From positions 1 to 43,523 of the forward strand of contig JAESQU010000022.1 in NCBI GenBank assembly GCA_016764995.1: a DNA stretch of 43,523 bases, given 5' to 3'. The position numbers and the translations under genes were made by a program. The notes beneath the pieces were generated by a model. That model was not told where the DNA came from. It did no database searches and saw only the letters and a list, made by a program, of their open reading frames with translations. Positions within the stretch are counted from its first letter, which is position 1. The number at the start of each line of letters is the position of its first letter. Of the stretch, positions 23,445-32,615 are shown in pieces. The DNA is from SAR324 cluster bacterium (GTDB lineage Bacteria > SAR324 > NAC60-12).

Positions 23445-24194
23445 TCAAAGCGGATAATAGTAATTCAGATAAATCGTGTGTAATTGACTTTGTTTTAAAA
23501 AAGGACTGGAAGCGGAAGCTGTGAGGAAAGGGAGTTGTTGTCCTACAGAAAAACGATAATAGATCAATAAATTAGAGGTGACGAAATATGAAACTCCGGT
23601 TTCTATTCCAAGTGCGATTTCATCCTTATAGGAGTCATTACTTTCAGTGCCGGCAAAACGAGTTTTGGTAAATTGCAAACCTGCGCCATAGTGCAAATAA
23701 AAGTCACGGTTGAATTTCGGATATTGGCTATACCAGAAATTATTTTGAATAACTTCCAGTTTTTGGCCGGTTTCACCTTGGTAAGTAAAAGAATTTGAAT
23801 GCTCAACAATCGAGATTTGCCGTTCATATTCTACAACTTCCTCATCCCAAAAATAACCCAAATTAAAACCGATTCCGTTTGCAGTACCATCTGAATCCGA
23901 AATAATCACAGCATCCGCAACTTCAAGCTTCACCTTTCGGAACCCAACACCAAAATAGAATCCTAGCCATTGTGCGGAAGTTCCGGAGACAAAAAAATCT
24001 GGCTCCTGAGTTGCCGTCCGTGTTTCTAAACTGCGCACTTCCATTTCGCTAAGTTCTGCCGAATCCGCTTCTTGCGCAAATATTATACCTGTAAAAACAA
24101 TAAAGTAGGAAAATATCAGCAAGAGTAAAATTCGCTTGTGTGCAGCCGAATTCTTTTCGTTTATGGAAGTTTTTAGGTAATTGTTGTTTTTCAT
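23445..24194 (-). CDS. Outer-membrane beta-barrel protein
   Basis: 249 residues. The signal peptide (about 1-41) ends FAQ. A short charged linker follows, then alternating hydrophobic beta strands: WLGFYFGVGFRKVKLEV, GIGFNLGYFWDEE, FYLHYGAGLQFTK, EIALGIETGVSYF, LLIYYRFSVGQQL and HTIYLNYYYPL. The aromatic-rich C-terminal strand is as expected for BamA recognition. Size suits an 8-stranded barrel of the OmpA/OmpX kind, with no periplasmic OmpA domain. It is encoded immediately after lptD. The convergent neighbour ends only 6 bp away. Specific function unknown. Confidence 0.75.
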   Translation of the reverse strand: MKNNNYLKTSINEKNSAAHKRILLLLIFSYFIVFTGIIFAQEADSAELSEMEVRSLETRTATQEPDFFVSGTSAQWLGFYFGVGFRKVKLEVADAVIISDSDGTANGIGFNLGYFWDEEVVEYERQISIVEHSNSFTYQGETGQKLEVIQNNFWYSQYPKFNRDFYLHYGAGLQFTKTRFAGTESNDSYKDEIALGIETGVSYFVTSNLLIYYRFSVGQQLPFLTASASSPFLKQSQLHTIYLNYYYPL

Positions 24195-24198
24195 ATCT

Positions 24199-26853
24199 CT
24201 AATCTAAATCCGGCAAAATTTGTTCTGGAATCGAAATGCCGCCCAGGTTAATGTAAGCATAGAGAGTCCGGTCTATATATTCTTGTTCTCGTCCGCTGCT
24301 GGATAATGTTTGGCCGACATTTTCTGTCAGAGCAAGCCGGATATTCCAACAGTCAGGACGGTAATCCAAAGTGAAAGCACTGGAACTCAGACGTCGCCGA
24401 AAGGTATAACTGTCTGCATCTAAATTCACTGTTCCGGAAAATCCAAAAGCGAGTTCGCCACTTGCTTCAAAGCTGTTACTGAAACCAAATGTGTTAGCAG
24501 CCGCAATATCATTTCCAAATGGTGTTTGATAAGCATCTTCGTTGTTCCTAAAATTTACTGACGCTTTGTTGTGTGTACTCAAACCAACACTTACCGCTGC
24601 GGAATATTCCACCACTTGGCGTTTCTGATGGTGATAACGATTGAACAGGTTGATTGAAAACGCTTTTCCGGGAGTGAAGTTCAAAATAGTCCGTAGTGGT
24701 AACAATGGTTGCCCAGACTCAGTCTCATTTCCTTTAACATCAGGACCGATTGGCTCAAAATACGGATCCTTTTTTAAGACATCATAATGCTGAACAAAAT
24801 TCAAACTTGCCAGGGTCGAGCTTTTTCCTTCACGGGTTTGACCACGTGCCTGGCTATTCAGCAGTGGAATTACACCTTTTTCTGCATAAGCAAGAATGGA
24901 GGCCTTTTGTTGAGCACTTATTTTCTCACCTGTTAATCTGCCTAACTGCTCAAGAAATAATTTTTCGGAACCAAATTCTTGTCCAATAATCTGTTCTAAT
25001 TTTCGAATCAAGATAGGATCCAGTTGATTCCTCCTCATTCTGTCCAATGAGAGAGATGTTAATTTAACGCTCCGCTCATAGAAACGTCGTTTGGCAAGTA
25101 AAACGTTATCCAGTCGAAAAGTTGCCAATCTCCGGGTTGAAAGCGTTCCTCCAAAAGGAACTCCGGAATCAGATATTTGTTGAACATCTTCAATGTAATC
25201 ATACTGTAAACGTGGTATTATCAAGTGTTTGAAGCGGCTAAAAATTCCGGATTCCTGCGTATAAATCCGAGAAAATGTTGTGTTGATTTCTGCTTTAGCA
25301 TCCAATACTTGGAATCCATATTCGTCATCACTTCCGGACACATCCGGATCACGAACTTTGTAACGGGAAATTTGTTTTCCTATATTAAGGCTGCCGTCAA
25401 AATGTTGAAAAAGTGGAAATTGAAAATTCAGTCTGGGTGTGGCGGTTACCCCCTCACCGTTGTATCCCTGCACTCTGTAATAGCGCACGATAGAGCCACT
25501 GACTGTGCGGGTCAAAGTTGTTTTACCAGAACGCCAAAAAGTATCACTAAATTGAAATGAAAGCGCAGGTAAATGTTGAACTTGAGTGAGATCAATTTTT
25601 CGGTTGAGAATGGCTAATTCGCTGAAGACACGAGTTTGAGTTGCAGAAAGTGTAACACTTCCTTTTGAAAACTGTCTGTTGATATTCGCGGAAATTTTTT
25701 GCGCGGTATTTGGGTCAGGTTTCTCAACCAGTTCATATTCCTTTTGAAACTGACTGTCACTGTAAACCAAAGCGGAAGCAATCAGGCGGCTTCGCTCGTC
25801 TAACTGTTGATTGTGGTTAAATTCAAATTTAAAACGTTGCGGATTTAATTCGGATGATTCACTTTCTTGAGCGCTTAAACTTCCGGATTCATTCTCTGGA
25901 TCGCGTTGATCGCGCTCAAAAAATTGCTGGTATTTTATTTCTCCCCTTACTCCCTCAGTCCATGCGTATTGATAATCCAAACGTAATCCTGGACCACGCC
26001 TTTCCACCCAGTCATAAGTAAGTGTCAAATCCTGTTCCGGATCAATAGCCCAAAAATACGGAATGCCGATGCGGTATCCCAGGTCAAATTTTCTTAGACT
26101 ACTGCGGACTATAAGATATTCCGGAGGAAGGAATCCGGATTGACGACGTTTTACAGTTGGCCAGACAAGGTATGGAAAGTAAAAAACCGGGACTCCACCA
26201 ATTCTTAATGTAGAACTGCTCGATGAAGAGAAGTTTTGAGAATAATAATTAACTTCACTACCTGTAATTTGCCATGCCGGAGATTTTGGATTACAAGTCG
26301 TAAAGGTACAGGTTTTTGCGACAAATTCGTTTTTACTCACTCTGCGAACTTCTTTTGCGGTCATATATGCCTTATTTGAGGCATCATAAAAAATTGTATT
26401 CTTGAAAATTCCGGTGCTGTCTTTGATGTTAATCTCCAACTCATCCATTACCGCGATAATTTCTCCTTCTGTTACCCTGACATAACCTTTGGCAGTTAAT
26501 TTGTGTGAATCAGGATGATAAAGAATTTCAGTGCTTTCCACCGTAATTCCCTCCCATTCAACCTTTGCGTTTCGATAAAGATAGGTTCCTTCTTCCGGAT
26601 TGTGAAAGTATGATTGTGTCTGAATAGAAAGTTGAGGAACATCCAATTCATTTTGCGCAAATCCTTGAAAAGGTATGCAAACAAGGAACAACAGCAGCCA
26701 GATTAAAAGATAGAAACAGGGGCTCAAGAAGTAGAAAAACTGCCTTAAGACTGATCTTGAATCTGAACGCTCCGGAATAGCAGTTATGTTGTTGAATGAA
26801 TACAAAGGAATCATAATTGGCGGGAAACGACAAAACATAAAACCGGCAGTCAT
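24199..26853 (-). CDS. lptD: LPS-assembly protein LptD
   Basis: About 884-residue outer-membrane protein that inserts LPS into the outer leaflet with LptE. After the signal sequence (ending GFAQ) comes an OstA/jellyroll domain (GTYLYRNAKVEWEGITVEST, DSHKLTAKGYVRVTEGE). The conserved barrel start is VPVFYFPYLVWP, with RRQSGFLPPEYLI and PYFWAIDPEQDLTLTYD. CTFTTC gives two N-terminal-region cysteines. The long barrel follows. A first possible start, TTG at 26862, is replaced by the ATG at 26853; a further ATG at 26814 (MIPLYSF) is plausible because the n-region is long. lptB is 7 kb away in the same window. Confidence 0.93.
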   Translation of the reverse strand: MTAGFMFCRFPPIMIPLYSFNNITAIPERSDSRSVLRQFFYFLSPCFYLLIWLLLFLVCIPFQGFAQNELDVPQLSIQTQSYFHNPEEGTYLYRNAKVEWEGITVESTEILYHPDSHKLTAKGYVRVTEGEIIAVMDELEINIKDSTGIFKNTIFYDASNKAYMTAKEVRRVSKNEFVAKTCTFTTCNPKSPAWQITGSEVNYYSQNFSSSSSSTLRIGGVPVFYFPYLVWPTVKRRQSGFLPPEYLIVRSSLRKFDLGYRIGIPYFWAIDPEQDLTLTYDWVERRGPGLRLDYQYAWTEGVRGEIKYQQFFERDQRDPENESGSLSAQESESSELNPQRFKFEFNHNQQLDERSRLIASALVYSDSQFQKEYELVEKPDPNTAQKISANINRQFSKGSVTLSATQTRVFSELAILNRKIDLTQVQHLPALSFQFSDTFWRSGKTTLTRTVSGSIVRYYRVQGYNGEGVTATPRLNFQFPLFQHFDGSLNIGKQISRYKVRDPDVSGSDDEYGFQVLDAKAEINTTFSRIYTQESGIFSRFKHLIIPRLQYDYIEDVQQISDSGVPFGGTLSTRRLATFRLDNVLLAKRRFYERSVKLTSLSLDRMRRNQLDPILIRKLEQIIGQEFGSEKLFLEQLGRLTGEKISAQQKASILAYAEKGVIPLLNSQARGQTREGKSSTLASLNFVQHYDVLKKDPYFEPIGPDVKGNETESGQPLLPLRTILNFTPGKAFSINLFNRYHHQKRQVVEYSAAVSVGLSTHNKASVNFRNNEDAYQTPFGNDIAAANTFGFSNSFEASGELAFGFSGTVNLDADSYTFRRRLSSSAFTLDYRPDCWNIRLALTENVGQTLSSSGREQEYIDRTLYAYINLGGISIPEQILPDLD

Positions 26854-26862
26854 AACTTTCAA

Positions 26863-27107
26863 GTCAGGCTGTGAGGGTGCAAAACCCGTACTCCAATCTC
26901 ATGAAAAACGAAATAATTGCTGTACTTTAGCTGAAATGTGGTGACACATGCAAACTTATTGCATCTCCAGTACCATGACTTTGATTATTAAAATAATCCA
27001 GATAGTTTGCTTTTTCAAATCAGCTGGATTATCCGCTATTATCATGGCATTCTAAACAGGGTGCCGGACAGACAAAATTCAAAAATAACAAGCATGGATG
27101 AAAAATT
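26863..27107. other. Divergent intergenic region between lptD and the SNase-like gene
   Basis: 245 bp. It contains an imperfect hairpin at 26993-27032: ATAATCCAG (26993-27001) pairs with CTGGATTAT (27024-27032), with an inner TTTG/CAAA stem and a CTTTTT loop. No T-tract follows, so an operator or RNA structure is more likely than a terminator. No consensus promoter was recognised. Confidence 0.5.
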
Positions 27108-27749
27108 ATGAGATTATATAAATTAATTATAATAGCAATTATCTTTTTGCTCGGAAGTCCGGAGTTCGAGTTCCAGCAAGTACATGCGGTGGAAGGGTTT
27201 TTTAAAACAGAATCAATACGTCAGAAGCTGTTTGGAAGGATGGATGACAGGAAAAAATCAAAATCACTCCGTACTGTCAGCGAAAATATATTGATTGGAA
27301 TTTTCAGCAGAGTTACTGATTCTGAAAGTGTCTGGATTCGCCTTGAAAGCCGTTCCGAATTTCGCAAGTGGACATTCAAACTATCCAAACAAAATCTGAA
27401 TTTACCACGACAGGAAGTACGCGTTTGGCTAAAATATGTATCACCAAAGCTTTCCATCAGTCACGGCAAAGAATACAACAACTGGTTCCGTAAAAAGGCT
27501 GCGTTTGAGATGCAGAAGATTTTCTACAACAGACAGGTAAGAATCAATTATGATTTCTCAGAAAACTTATATCGTCTGGATGGAATGGTATGGACCGGAG
27601 ACACAAACATCAATGTTTGGTTAGTCCGGAATGGTTGGTCTTTTTATCTGCTGGAAAACAAACCGCCACCGGAACACGAAGATTTGCTGGCGGCAGAAAA
27701 TGAAGCAAAACAACGTCAAGTTGGTCTTTGGAAAGCAGAATTGCAGTAG
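27108..27749 (+). CDS. Secreted staphylococcal-nuclease-like (SNase) domain protein
   Basis: 213 residues with an N-terminal signal peptide (LYKLIIIAIIFLLGSPEFEF). The C-terminal half has the SNase pattern: WFRKKAAFEMQKIFYNRQVR (helix and strand), YRLDGMVW, then NINVWLVRNGWSFYL, and a final AENEAKQRQVGLWKAE. This last run corresponds to the NxxLVxxGxAxxY...AExxAxxxxxGLW signature. The N-terminal OB-fold half is divergent and I cannot place the Arg/Glu pair of the active site with confidence, so activity is uncertain. It stands alone, between lptD (divergent) and the GrdB-family selenoprotein gene (convergent). Confidence 0.7.
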   Translation: MRLYKLIIIAIIFLLGSPEFEFQQVHAVEGFFKTESIRQKLFGRMDDRKKSKSLRTVSENILIGIFSRVTDSESVWIRLESRSEFRKWTFKLSKQNLNLPRQEVRVWLKYVSPKLSISHGKEYNNWFRKKAAFEMQKIFYNRQVRINYDFSENLYRLDGMVWTGDTNINVWLVRNGWSFYLLENKPPPEHEDLLAAENEAKQRQVGLWKAELQ

Positions 27750-27794
27750 TCTTTGCAATTATAGAGTAACAGGAATGTCAGCACTAAATTTTTG

Positions 27795-28586
27795 TCATTC
27801 AAACCGGCTTCGTTTCCAGCGATAATTGCTATCTACTATTTCTCCCGGTTTAGTCGCGGTTTCAAGTATTGCCAGGCAATCGCGAAAAATTTGCTTTTGC
27901 TGAGGCCGATTAAATGCTTCTCCCATGGCGTGGCCAAAGGGATATTTCAAGTGGTAAGTACGCGGAGGTCTGACTGATTCACTAATTTTGCGGACTAAAG
28001 AAATACCTACGGTAGAAATTCCTTGTCGTTCTACTTCGCGCTGGATCAGACCGACCGTCTGGTTGCAGAGACCTCAGGCTGGAACCAAAAGGGCAATGTC
28101 AACTTGCTGTTGCTTTATTTCTTTTGCAGCGTCGACCGCGCTTTTTTGAATTAAGGTTGTCAGATGTTGTTCTTCGATGTGTCCCATAAAGCTGTAGTGA
28201 AATGCGTTGGATGGGCCAACTATACCTTCTGCTTGAAGTTCACGTAAGACCTCAATAGGCAGAATCAAATTTGGATCAAGATCCGCGTCGCGGTGGTCAT
28301 AATATTTGTGTATGATGGTTAAATCATCCAGAGCAACGTCGTGAGGAATTCTGCGGAAAGTACTGTCTCCATGAGGATCGTTTAAATCAAACTCTTTGTC
28401 GGTTTTCAAAAGAATTCCACCGGTAGTAATGAGTGCGATTTTGCATTCAGACAGAGATTTCTTGAGTTTTGTCCAGGGAACACGATCAAATATCACCGCT
28501 TGATAGCTACTTGCCCAATAATTTTTCACTATAGGAATACGAAAAATCATCACCAGTAGTTTGTCAAATAAAGTTTCTTTAGACAT
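27795..28586 (-). CDS. GrdB-family selenoprotein (glycine/sarcosine/betaine reductase B-like), TGA at 28076-28074 read as selenocysteine
   Basis: 263 residues when the in-frame TGA is read through. Before it: VPWTKLKKSLSECKIALITT, DLNDPHGDSTFRRIPHDV, HKYYDHRDADLDPNLILP, SFMGHIEEQHL and DIALLVPA. After it: GLCNQTVGLIQREVE, TVGISLVRKI, the C-terminal RPPRTYHLKYPFGHAMGEAF and PGEIVDSNYRWKR. There are 93 codons and no other stop until TGA 27797-27795. Both sides belong to one known family whose active-site motif is PAUGLCNQTVG, so U171 and C174 form the redox pair. The ATG at 28586 avoids overlap with the divergent yggS start at 28610. GGUC lies 18-21 nt after the UGA in a 5-bp hairpin. The physiological reductant and substrate are unknown; classical glycine reductase partners are not in the window. 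Confidence 0.92.
28041..28076 (-). promoter_or_regulatory. UGA Sec codon and candidate bacterial SECIS of the GrdB-family gene
   Basis: After the UGA (28076-28074) there are 12 nt, then a perfect 5-bp stem CAGAC (28061-28057) with GUCUG (28051-28047) and the loop GGUCG. A lower CUG/CAG pairing (28068-28066 with 28043-28041) extends it across an internal loop. Position and a GGU-containing apical loop agree with bacterial SECIS elements such as that of E. coli fdhF. Confidence 0.65.
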
Positions 28587-28609
28587 AAATTTTTCAGAGA
28601 GTATGTGGA

Positions 28610-29302
28610 GTGTCAGTAAAAAATAATTTAGCCATCGTTCAGCAGCAAATAAAGCAATCCGCACTACAATCCGGACGTACTCCGGATGATGTCCGATTGA
28701 TTGCGGTCAGTAAAACTAAATCAGTTGAGCTGATTCGAGAGGCACTAGCGGCCAATCAGTGCGCGTTTGGTGAAAACCGGATCCAGGAAGCACTTGGAAA
28801 AATTGAGGTGCTGAGCATTAATCCTCAAATAGAATGGCATTTGATAGGTCATTTACAAAAAAACAAAGTTAAGTTTTGCCCCGGAAAATTCCAGTGGGTT
28901 CACTCTCTTGAGTCTATCGAATTGGCGGAAAAATTAGAAGCACGCTGTGCTTTTGCAAAAAAGAAAATCAATGCGCTGATCCAAGTCAATCTTTCCCAGG
29001 AAGAGAGCAAATCCGGACTGCAAGAATGGGATGAAATTTTGCGGGTTGCAGAAACCATATTTTCCGGTCAGTGGCTTAAATTACGTGGTTTAATGACAAT
29101 TCCTGCGCCAAATATTGGGGAAATTAAAACTCGTAAAATTTTTGAGCAAATCCGTAAGTGGCAAGAAAAGCTTCAGCAAGAACTGGATGCACCTGAAATT
29201 ATTGAACTTTCAATGGGAATGTCAGCGGATTATCATTGGGCAATTCAGGAAGGTGCAACTATGATTCGCGTGGGTACTGCTATTTTTGGTGCAAGGGAAT
29301 AA
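28610..29302 (+). CDS. yggS: Pyridoxal phosphate homeostasis protein (YggS/PLPBP)
   Basis: 230-residue single-domain PLP-binding protein of the alanine racemase-like TIM-barrel fold. The PLP lysine is in LIAVSKTKSVE, followed by FGENRIQEAL, WHLIGHLQKNKVK, VHSLESIELAEKL and LSMGMSADYHWAI. RVGTAIFGARE is the standard C-terminus. It buffers free PLP rather than catalysing a reaction. The start is GTG at 28610 with an AGAGAG Shine-Dalgarno sequence eight bases upstream. The gene is divergent from the GrdB-family gene by 23 bp and overlaps the end of the convergent GNAT gene by 23 bp. Confidence 0.94.
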   Translation: MSVKNNLAIVQQQIKQSALQSGRTPDDVRLIAVSKTKSVELIREALAANQCAFGENRIQEALGKIEVLSINPQIEWHLIGHLQKNKVKFCPGKFQWVHSLESIELAEKLEARCAFAKKKINALIQVNLSQEESKSGLQEWDEILRVAETIFSGQWLKLRGLMTIPAPNIGEIKTRKIFEQIRKWQEKLQQELDAPEIIELSMGMSADYHWAIQEGATMIRVGTAIFGARE

Positions 29303-29837
29303 GATATGGGTTATCCAGCGAATATGTGATAATCGGTATATTTTTCGGTGAACGTTGGTAATCTCCAAGAAATCCGTTCTGTTTTTGTAGAAAACCAATT
29401 TTGCGTATTACGGTGAGTGAAGCTTTGTTCTCAGGATGAACAACCGATTTTAAATGAGGTATGCGAATTTCCTTGAATGCGTGTTCCAAAGCACATCGCG
29501 CGGCTTCGGTTGCAAAACCTTTTCCCCATAATTTCTCTTCTATCCACCAGCCGATCTCCAAAAAACCGACAGGCTCAAACACACCAATCCCACAGAATCC
29601 GACAAAATTATTTTTGTTTTGATCCTCCACAACCCAGCGGCAATAGCCGACCTCCCGGAAGCTTTTTTGTTGTTTGTGTATGAAACTCAGAATACGTTTG
29701 TTACTCCAAGATTTTCCCTGATTGACGTAGCGCATTACCTGCGGATTTTTTGCCAATCGGCAAATTAGTGGAAAATCTAAGGGCTTCCATGGCCGAAGAA
29801 TTAAGCGTTCTGTTGCTAAAAAGAAGGAATCCGTCAC
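29280..29837 (-). CDS. GNAT-family N-acetyltransferase (RimJ/RimL type)
   Basis: 185 residues. The RimJ/RimL-like pattern is clear: LATERLILRPWKPLDFPLIC at the start, LEIGWWIEEKLWGKGFATEA (the acetyl-CoA loop Q/RxxGxG/A) in the middle and HPENKASLTVIRKIGF near the end. Substrate is not predictable; close relatives acetylate ribosomal or other protein N-termini, or small amines. The start is GTG at 29837, which overlaps the stop of the upstream 63-codon gene (GTGA). Its 3' end overlaps yggS on the other strand by 23 bp. Confidence 0.85.
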   Translation of the reverse strand: MTDSFFLATERLILRPWKPLDFPLICRLAKNPQVMRYVNQGKSWSNKRILSFIHKQQKSFREVGYCRWVVEDQNKNNFVGFCGIGVFEPVGFLEIGWWIEEKLWGKGFATEAARCALEHAFKEIRIPHLKSVVHPENKASLTVIRKIGFLQKQNGFLGDYQRSPKNIPIITYSLDNPYLIPLHQK

Positions 29838-30025
29838 GAACCATGCTGTAAGGTGTACTGTAAATTCTCAAGCAGTTTGCGTTTGCTGAAATAAAAACAC
29901 CAACTCCGACTTGCTTGTCTCCATGTCAGTACTAATAAAAGTGTCGCCAATAAGCCGAGAATTGGAAAAACAAGTAATTTGTAATCAATCAAAATTTTAA
30001 TAATTTCGTTTGTTTGAATATCCAT
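29834..30025 (-). CDS. Small single-pass membrane protein
   Basis: 63 residues, not recognised. One clear transmembrane helix (LLVFPILGLLATLLLVLTW, about residues 17-35) is followed by a basic, aromatic C-terminal part (SRSWCFYFSKRKLLENLQY). It starts with ATG 35 bp after ispG ends and its stop overlaps the GNAT start in a GTGA, which argues that it is a real, translated gene of the dgt-ispG-GNAT unit. Confidence 0.6.
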   Translation of the reverse strand: MDIQTNEIIKILIDYKLLVFPILGLLATLLLVLTWRQASRSWCFYFSKRKLLENLQYTLQHGS

Positions 30026-30059
30026 TTGAAAACATATTTCGGATTAAATCTTTATTTTT

Positions 30060-31280
30060 TTAAGCAGGATCCACCCATTTCCCCTGCTCCTGTATTAGCT
30101 CGATTAAACGTTCCACAGCTTGTTCTGAGGGAATGTTTCTCTCAACGCAGGATTGTCCGTGATAGAGGCTGATTTTCCCCGGACCGGCGCCAACATAACC
30201 AAAATCAGCATCCGCCATTTCTCCCGGACCATTGACTACGCAACCCATTATTGCAATTTTGACTCCTTTGAGATGTGAGGTGCGAGCTTTTATTTGAGCA
30301 GTGGTGCTTTCCAAGTCAAAAAATGTGCGGCCACATGACGGGCAGGAAATAAAATCGGTATTATAAATTCGGGCGCGAGTTGACTGAAGAATAGACTGTG
30401 CCACAGGGATTTCATTTTCAGAAGGTTCTGTCAATGAAACCCTGATAGTGTCTCCCAGTCCGTCACAAAGCAAAGTGCCGATTCCGACCGCACTTTTTAT
30501 CCGTCCGTCGAGTTCGTTTCCGGCTTCTGTGACTCCCAAATGCAATGGATAATGCATGTCCTCCGCGTCCATAGCTTGCACGAGTTGCCGATATGCCTGA
30601 ATCATAACCAGAGGATTTGAAGATTTCATTGACAGAACAGTTTCTTCAAAACCATTTTTACGGAGGATACGCAAGAATTCAAGCGCGGATTCAACCATAC
30701 CTTCTGAGGTGTCACCAAAGCGGTTCATTACACGATCTGAGAGTGAACCGTGGTTGGTGCCGACTCTTAAAGCACAGCCGAACTTTTTCAGGTTTTTAAT
30801 CAGCGGCAGCATTTTTTCCTCAACACGCTCCAACTCTTCTTGATACTGTACATCAGTGTATTCGCGGATTTCAAATTTTTTCCGGTCAACAAAATTACCA
30901 GGATTAATACGGACTTTTTCCACGAACTCACAAACGTTGATCGCCAATCGCGGATTAAAATGAACATCCGCAACCAGAGGTCGTTTTATTCCGCGTTTCG
31001 CCATTTCAGCACGGATTGCAGGCAGACTGTCAATTGATTTTTGATTGGGAACTGTCAAGCGAATGATTTCACAGTCCACTGCATCCAAACGGGAAATTTC
31101 CGCGACACATGCATCAACATTGGTTGTGTCTGAAGTCAGCATAGACTGAATCCGAATCGGTTCAGTTCCACCAATTTTTATGTCACCGATTGAAACGGTA
31201 TTGGTTTGACGTCTAATGGGTAGCAATTTAATATTTTGTCTATAGGTTTCAGTTTCTTGTGAGTGACTGAAAATATTCAA
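30060..31280 (-). CDS. ispG: 4-hydroxy-3-methylbut-2-en-1-yl diphosphate synthase (IspG/GcpE)
   Basis: 406-residue iron-sulfur enzyme of the MEP isoprenoid pathway, converting MEcPP to HMBPP. TNTVSIGDIKIGG and PIRIQSMLTSDTTN open the TIM barrel, and VADVHFNPRLA and EKVRINPGNF are conserved. The [4Fe-4S] ligands are in ISCPSCGRTFFD and IMGCVVNGPGEM. The N-terminus has no ATG ahead of the conserved region; TTG at 31280 is the only suitable start. dgt ends 15 bp upstream, so they are likely cotranscribed. Length matches the two-domain bacterial enzyme. Confidence 0.96.
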   Translation of the reverse strand: MNIFSHSQETETYRQNIKLLPIRRQTNTVSIGDIKIGGTEPIRIQSMLTSDTTNVDACVAEISRLDAVDCEIIRLTVPNQKSIDSLPAIRAEMAKRGIKRPLVADVHFNPRLAINVCEFVEKVRINPGNFVDRKKFEIREYTDVQYQEELERVEEKMLPLIKNLKKFGCALRVGTNHGSLSDRVMNRFGDTSEGMVESALEFLRILRKNGFEETVLSMKSSNPLVMIQAYRQLVQAMDAEDMHYPLHLGVTEAGNELDGRIKSAVGIGTLLCDGLGDTIRVSLTEPSENEIPVAQSILQSTRARIYNTDFISCPSCGRTFFDLESTTAQIKARTSHLKGVKIAIMGCVVNGPGEMADADFGYVGAGPGKISLYHGQSCVERNIPSEQAVERLIELIQEQGKWVDPA

Positions 31281-31295
31281 ACACTCAATATTTAT

Positions 31296-32615
31296 TCAGA
31301 GTCTATCGAAGACAGATCCATGACCGGGGAGGAAAAGACGCTCATAAAAGCGATTTGCATACTGATCTGTCATGCCTGCAATGAAATCACAAATTATTCG
31401 TTTTTGCTCATGGTCACTTTTTGCCGCTTTCCATTGCAGTTGAAAAGACGAAGGCAAAAGCATTTCAGGCTCAGCAGAAAGTGCTTCAAAAAGGGATAAT
31501 ACTATTTTACGCCCCCGGTAAGTAGCCGCTTGCACGGTATTGAGTTGAATGACATGTCGCGATACTGTTGCTTTCAATGCCTTTAGAAATTGTTTCGGTT
31601 CTTCCGGAAGCACGGCATTCCATCCCAGAAGAGGTTCTTCAAATTCCTCATCCAGTTTCAATTCTGTAGAAGAAATCAGGGCATGAACCAATGCGCCAAC
31701 TGCTTGTTTCCGGCTGTAACCAGAATTTTCTGTACGTGTAAAAAGTTGATTTTCAATTTGCTGCAGGCAATTTTTTTCAGCCCATATTGGATCCAAATGT
31801 TGAGCTACCTCTTGCCAGTGTTCTTGTGTCAGCAAGCGTAATACAATTCCATCCTCAAAATCATGAACTCCATATGCAATATCATCTGCCAAATTCATCA
31901 GCGATGTATCAAGAGCTTTGTGTAAAGAGCTGCCATGATTATGTTTAGCTGCTGAAGTATATTCGCAAAAATGTTTTTTGTCAGCTACAGAAATTGGAGC
32001 TAAAACCCAGTTCAGCACTTCCTGCTCGGAATCAAGATAACACTTGGGTGGTTGCCATGTTTGTTGAAAATTTAATTTTTCGGATTTTACGTCTGCTTCC
32101 GGAATGGTGGTACGGCATAGTTTGGAAAATGGAACAGGATATTTCAAGACTCCCAGCAAAGTTCTGCGTGTTAAATCTAATCCATGTTCCGCAGTATGTG
32201 ATTCTAGTTTGGTGAGAATACGGAATGTCTGGCCATTTCCTTCAAATCCTCCGAAGTTTGCCATTGCATAATTGAGGGCAGTTTCACCGCCATGTCCAAA
32301 AGGTGGATGCCCCAAATCATGGGCCAATCCTGTCGTTTCTATCTGTTCCAGTCGTGGAAGCAAATCTCCCATTTTCGGAAATTTCCTTTGTAAATTCAGT
32401 ACAAGTCCACGTCCAATCTGCGCCACTTCCATTGAATGAGTCAGGCGCGTGCGATGAAAATCGCCCTCTAGAACACCAAGGATTTGTGTTTTTGCCTGTA
32501 GTCTTCTGAAAGCAGATGAGTGAATTACACGTGCTCGGTCTCGTTCATATTCTTCACGTTCATCGTCTTGCCGTTGTACTCCGTTAGGAGCACGGCGCTC
32601 TTTCCATGCGTTCAT
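31296..32615 (-). CDS. dgt: dGTP triphosphohydrolase-like HD-domain protein
   Basis: 439 residues. The HD metal site is seen in RTRLTHSMEVAQIGR and TGLAHDLGHPPFGHGGE, and DDIAYGVHDFEDGI supplies the last aspartate. ERDRARVIHSSAFRRLQAKT is the classical N-terminal motif of bacterial dGTPases. It hydrolyses dNTPs to deoxynucleosides and tripolyphosphate. This matches the longer, dGTPase-like group; the exact nucleotide preference cannot be read. It heads the dgt-ispG-small membrane protein-GNAT series. Confidence 0.9.
   Translation of the reverse strand: MNAWKERRAPNGVQRQDDEREEYERDRARVIHSSAFRRLQAKTQILGVLEGDFHRTRLTHSMEVAQIGRGLVLNLQRKFPKMGDLLPRLEQIETTGLAHDLGHPPFGHGGETALNYAMANFGGFEGNGQTFRILTKLESHTAEHGLDLTRRTLLGVLKYPVPFSKLCRTTIPEADVKSEKLNFQQTWQPPKCYLDSEQEVLNWVLAPISVADKKHFCEYTSAAKHNHGSSLHKALDTSLMNLADDIAYGVHDFEDGIVLRLLTQEHWQEVAQHLDPIWAEKNCLQQIENQLFTRTENSGYSRKQAVGALVHALISSTELKLDEEFEEPLLGWNAVLPEEPKQFLKALKATVSRHVIQLNTVQAATYRGRKIVLSLFEALSAEPEMLLPSSFQLQWKAAKSDHEQKRIICDFIAGMTDQYANRFYERLFLPGHGSVFDRL

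Noticed and set aside
23434-23449. TTTGAG/CTCAAA hairpin as bidirectional terminator between the convergent regulator and barrel genes
   Set aside because: The 6-bp stem overlaps both stop regions but has no T-tract on either side, so termination is not supported.
28074-28664. Frame starting at 28664 and ending at the TGA 28074-28076 as a complete gene
   Set aside because: Its first 26 codons overlap the divergent yggS gene, and its end is the Sec codon rather than the true stop; replaced by 27795-28586.
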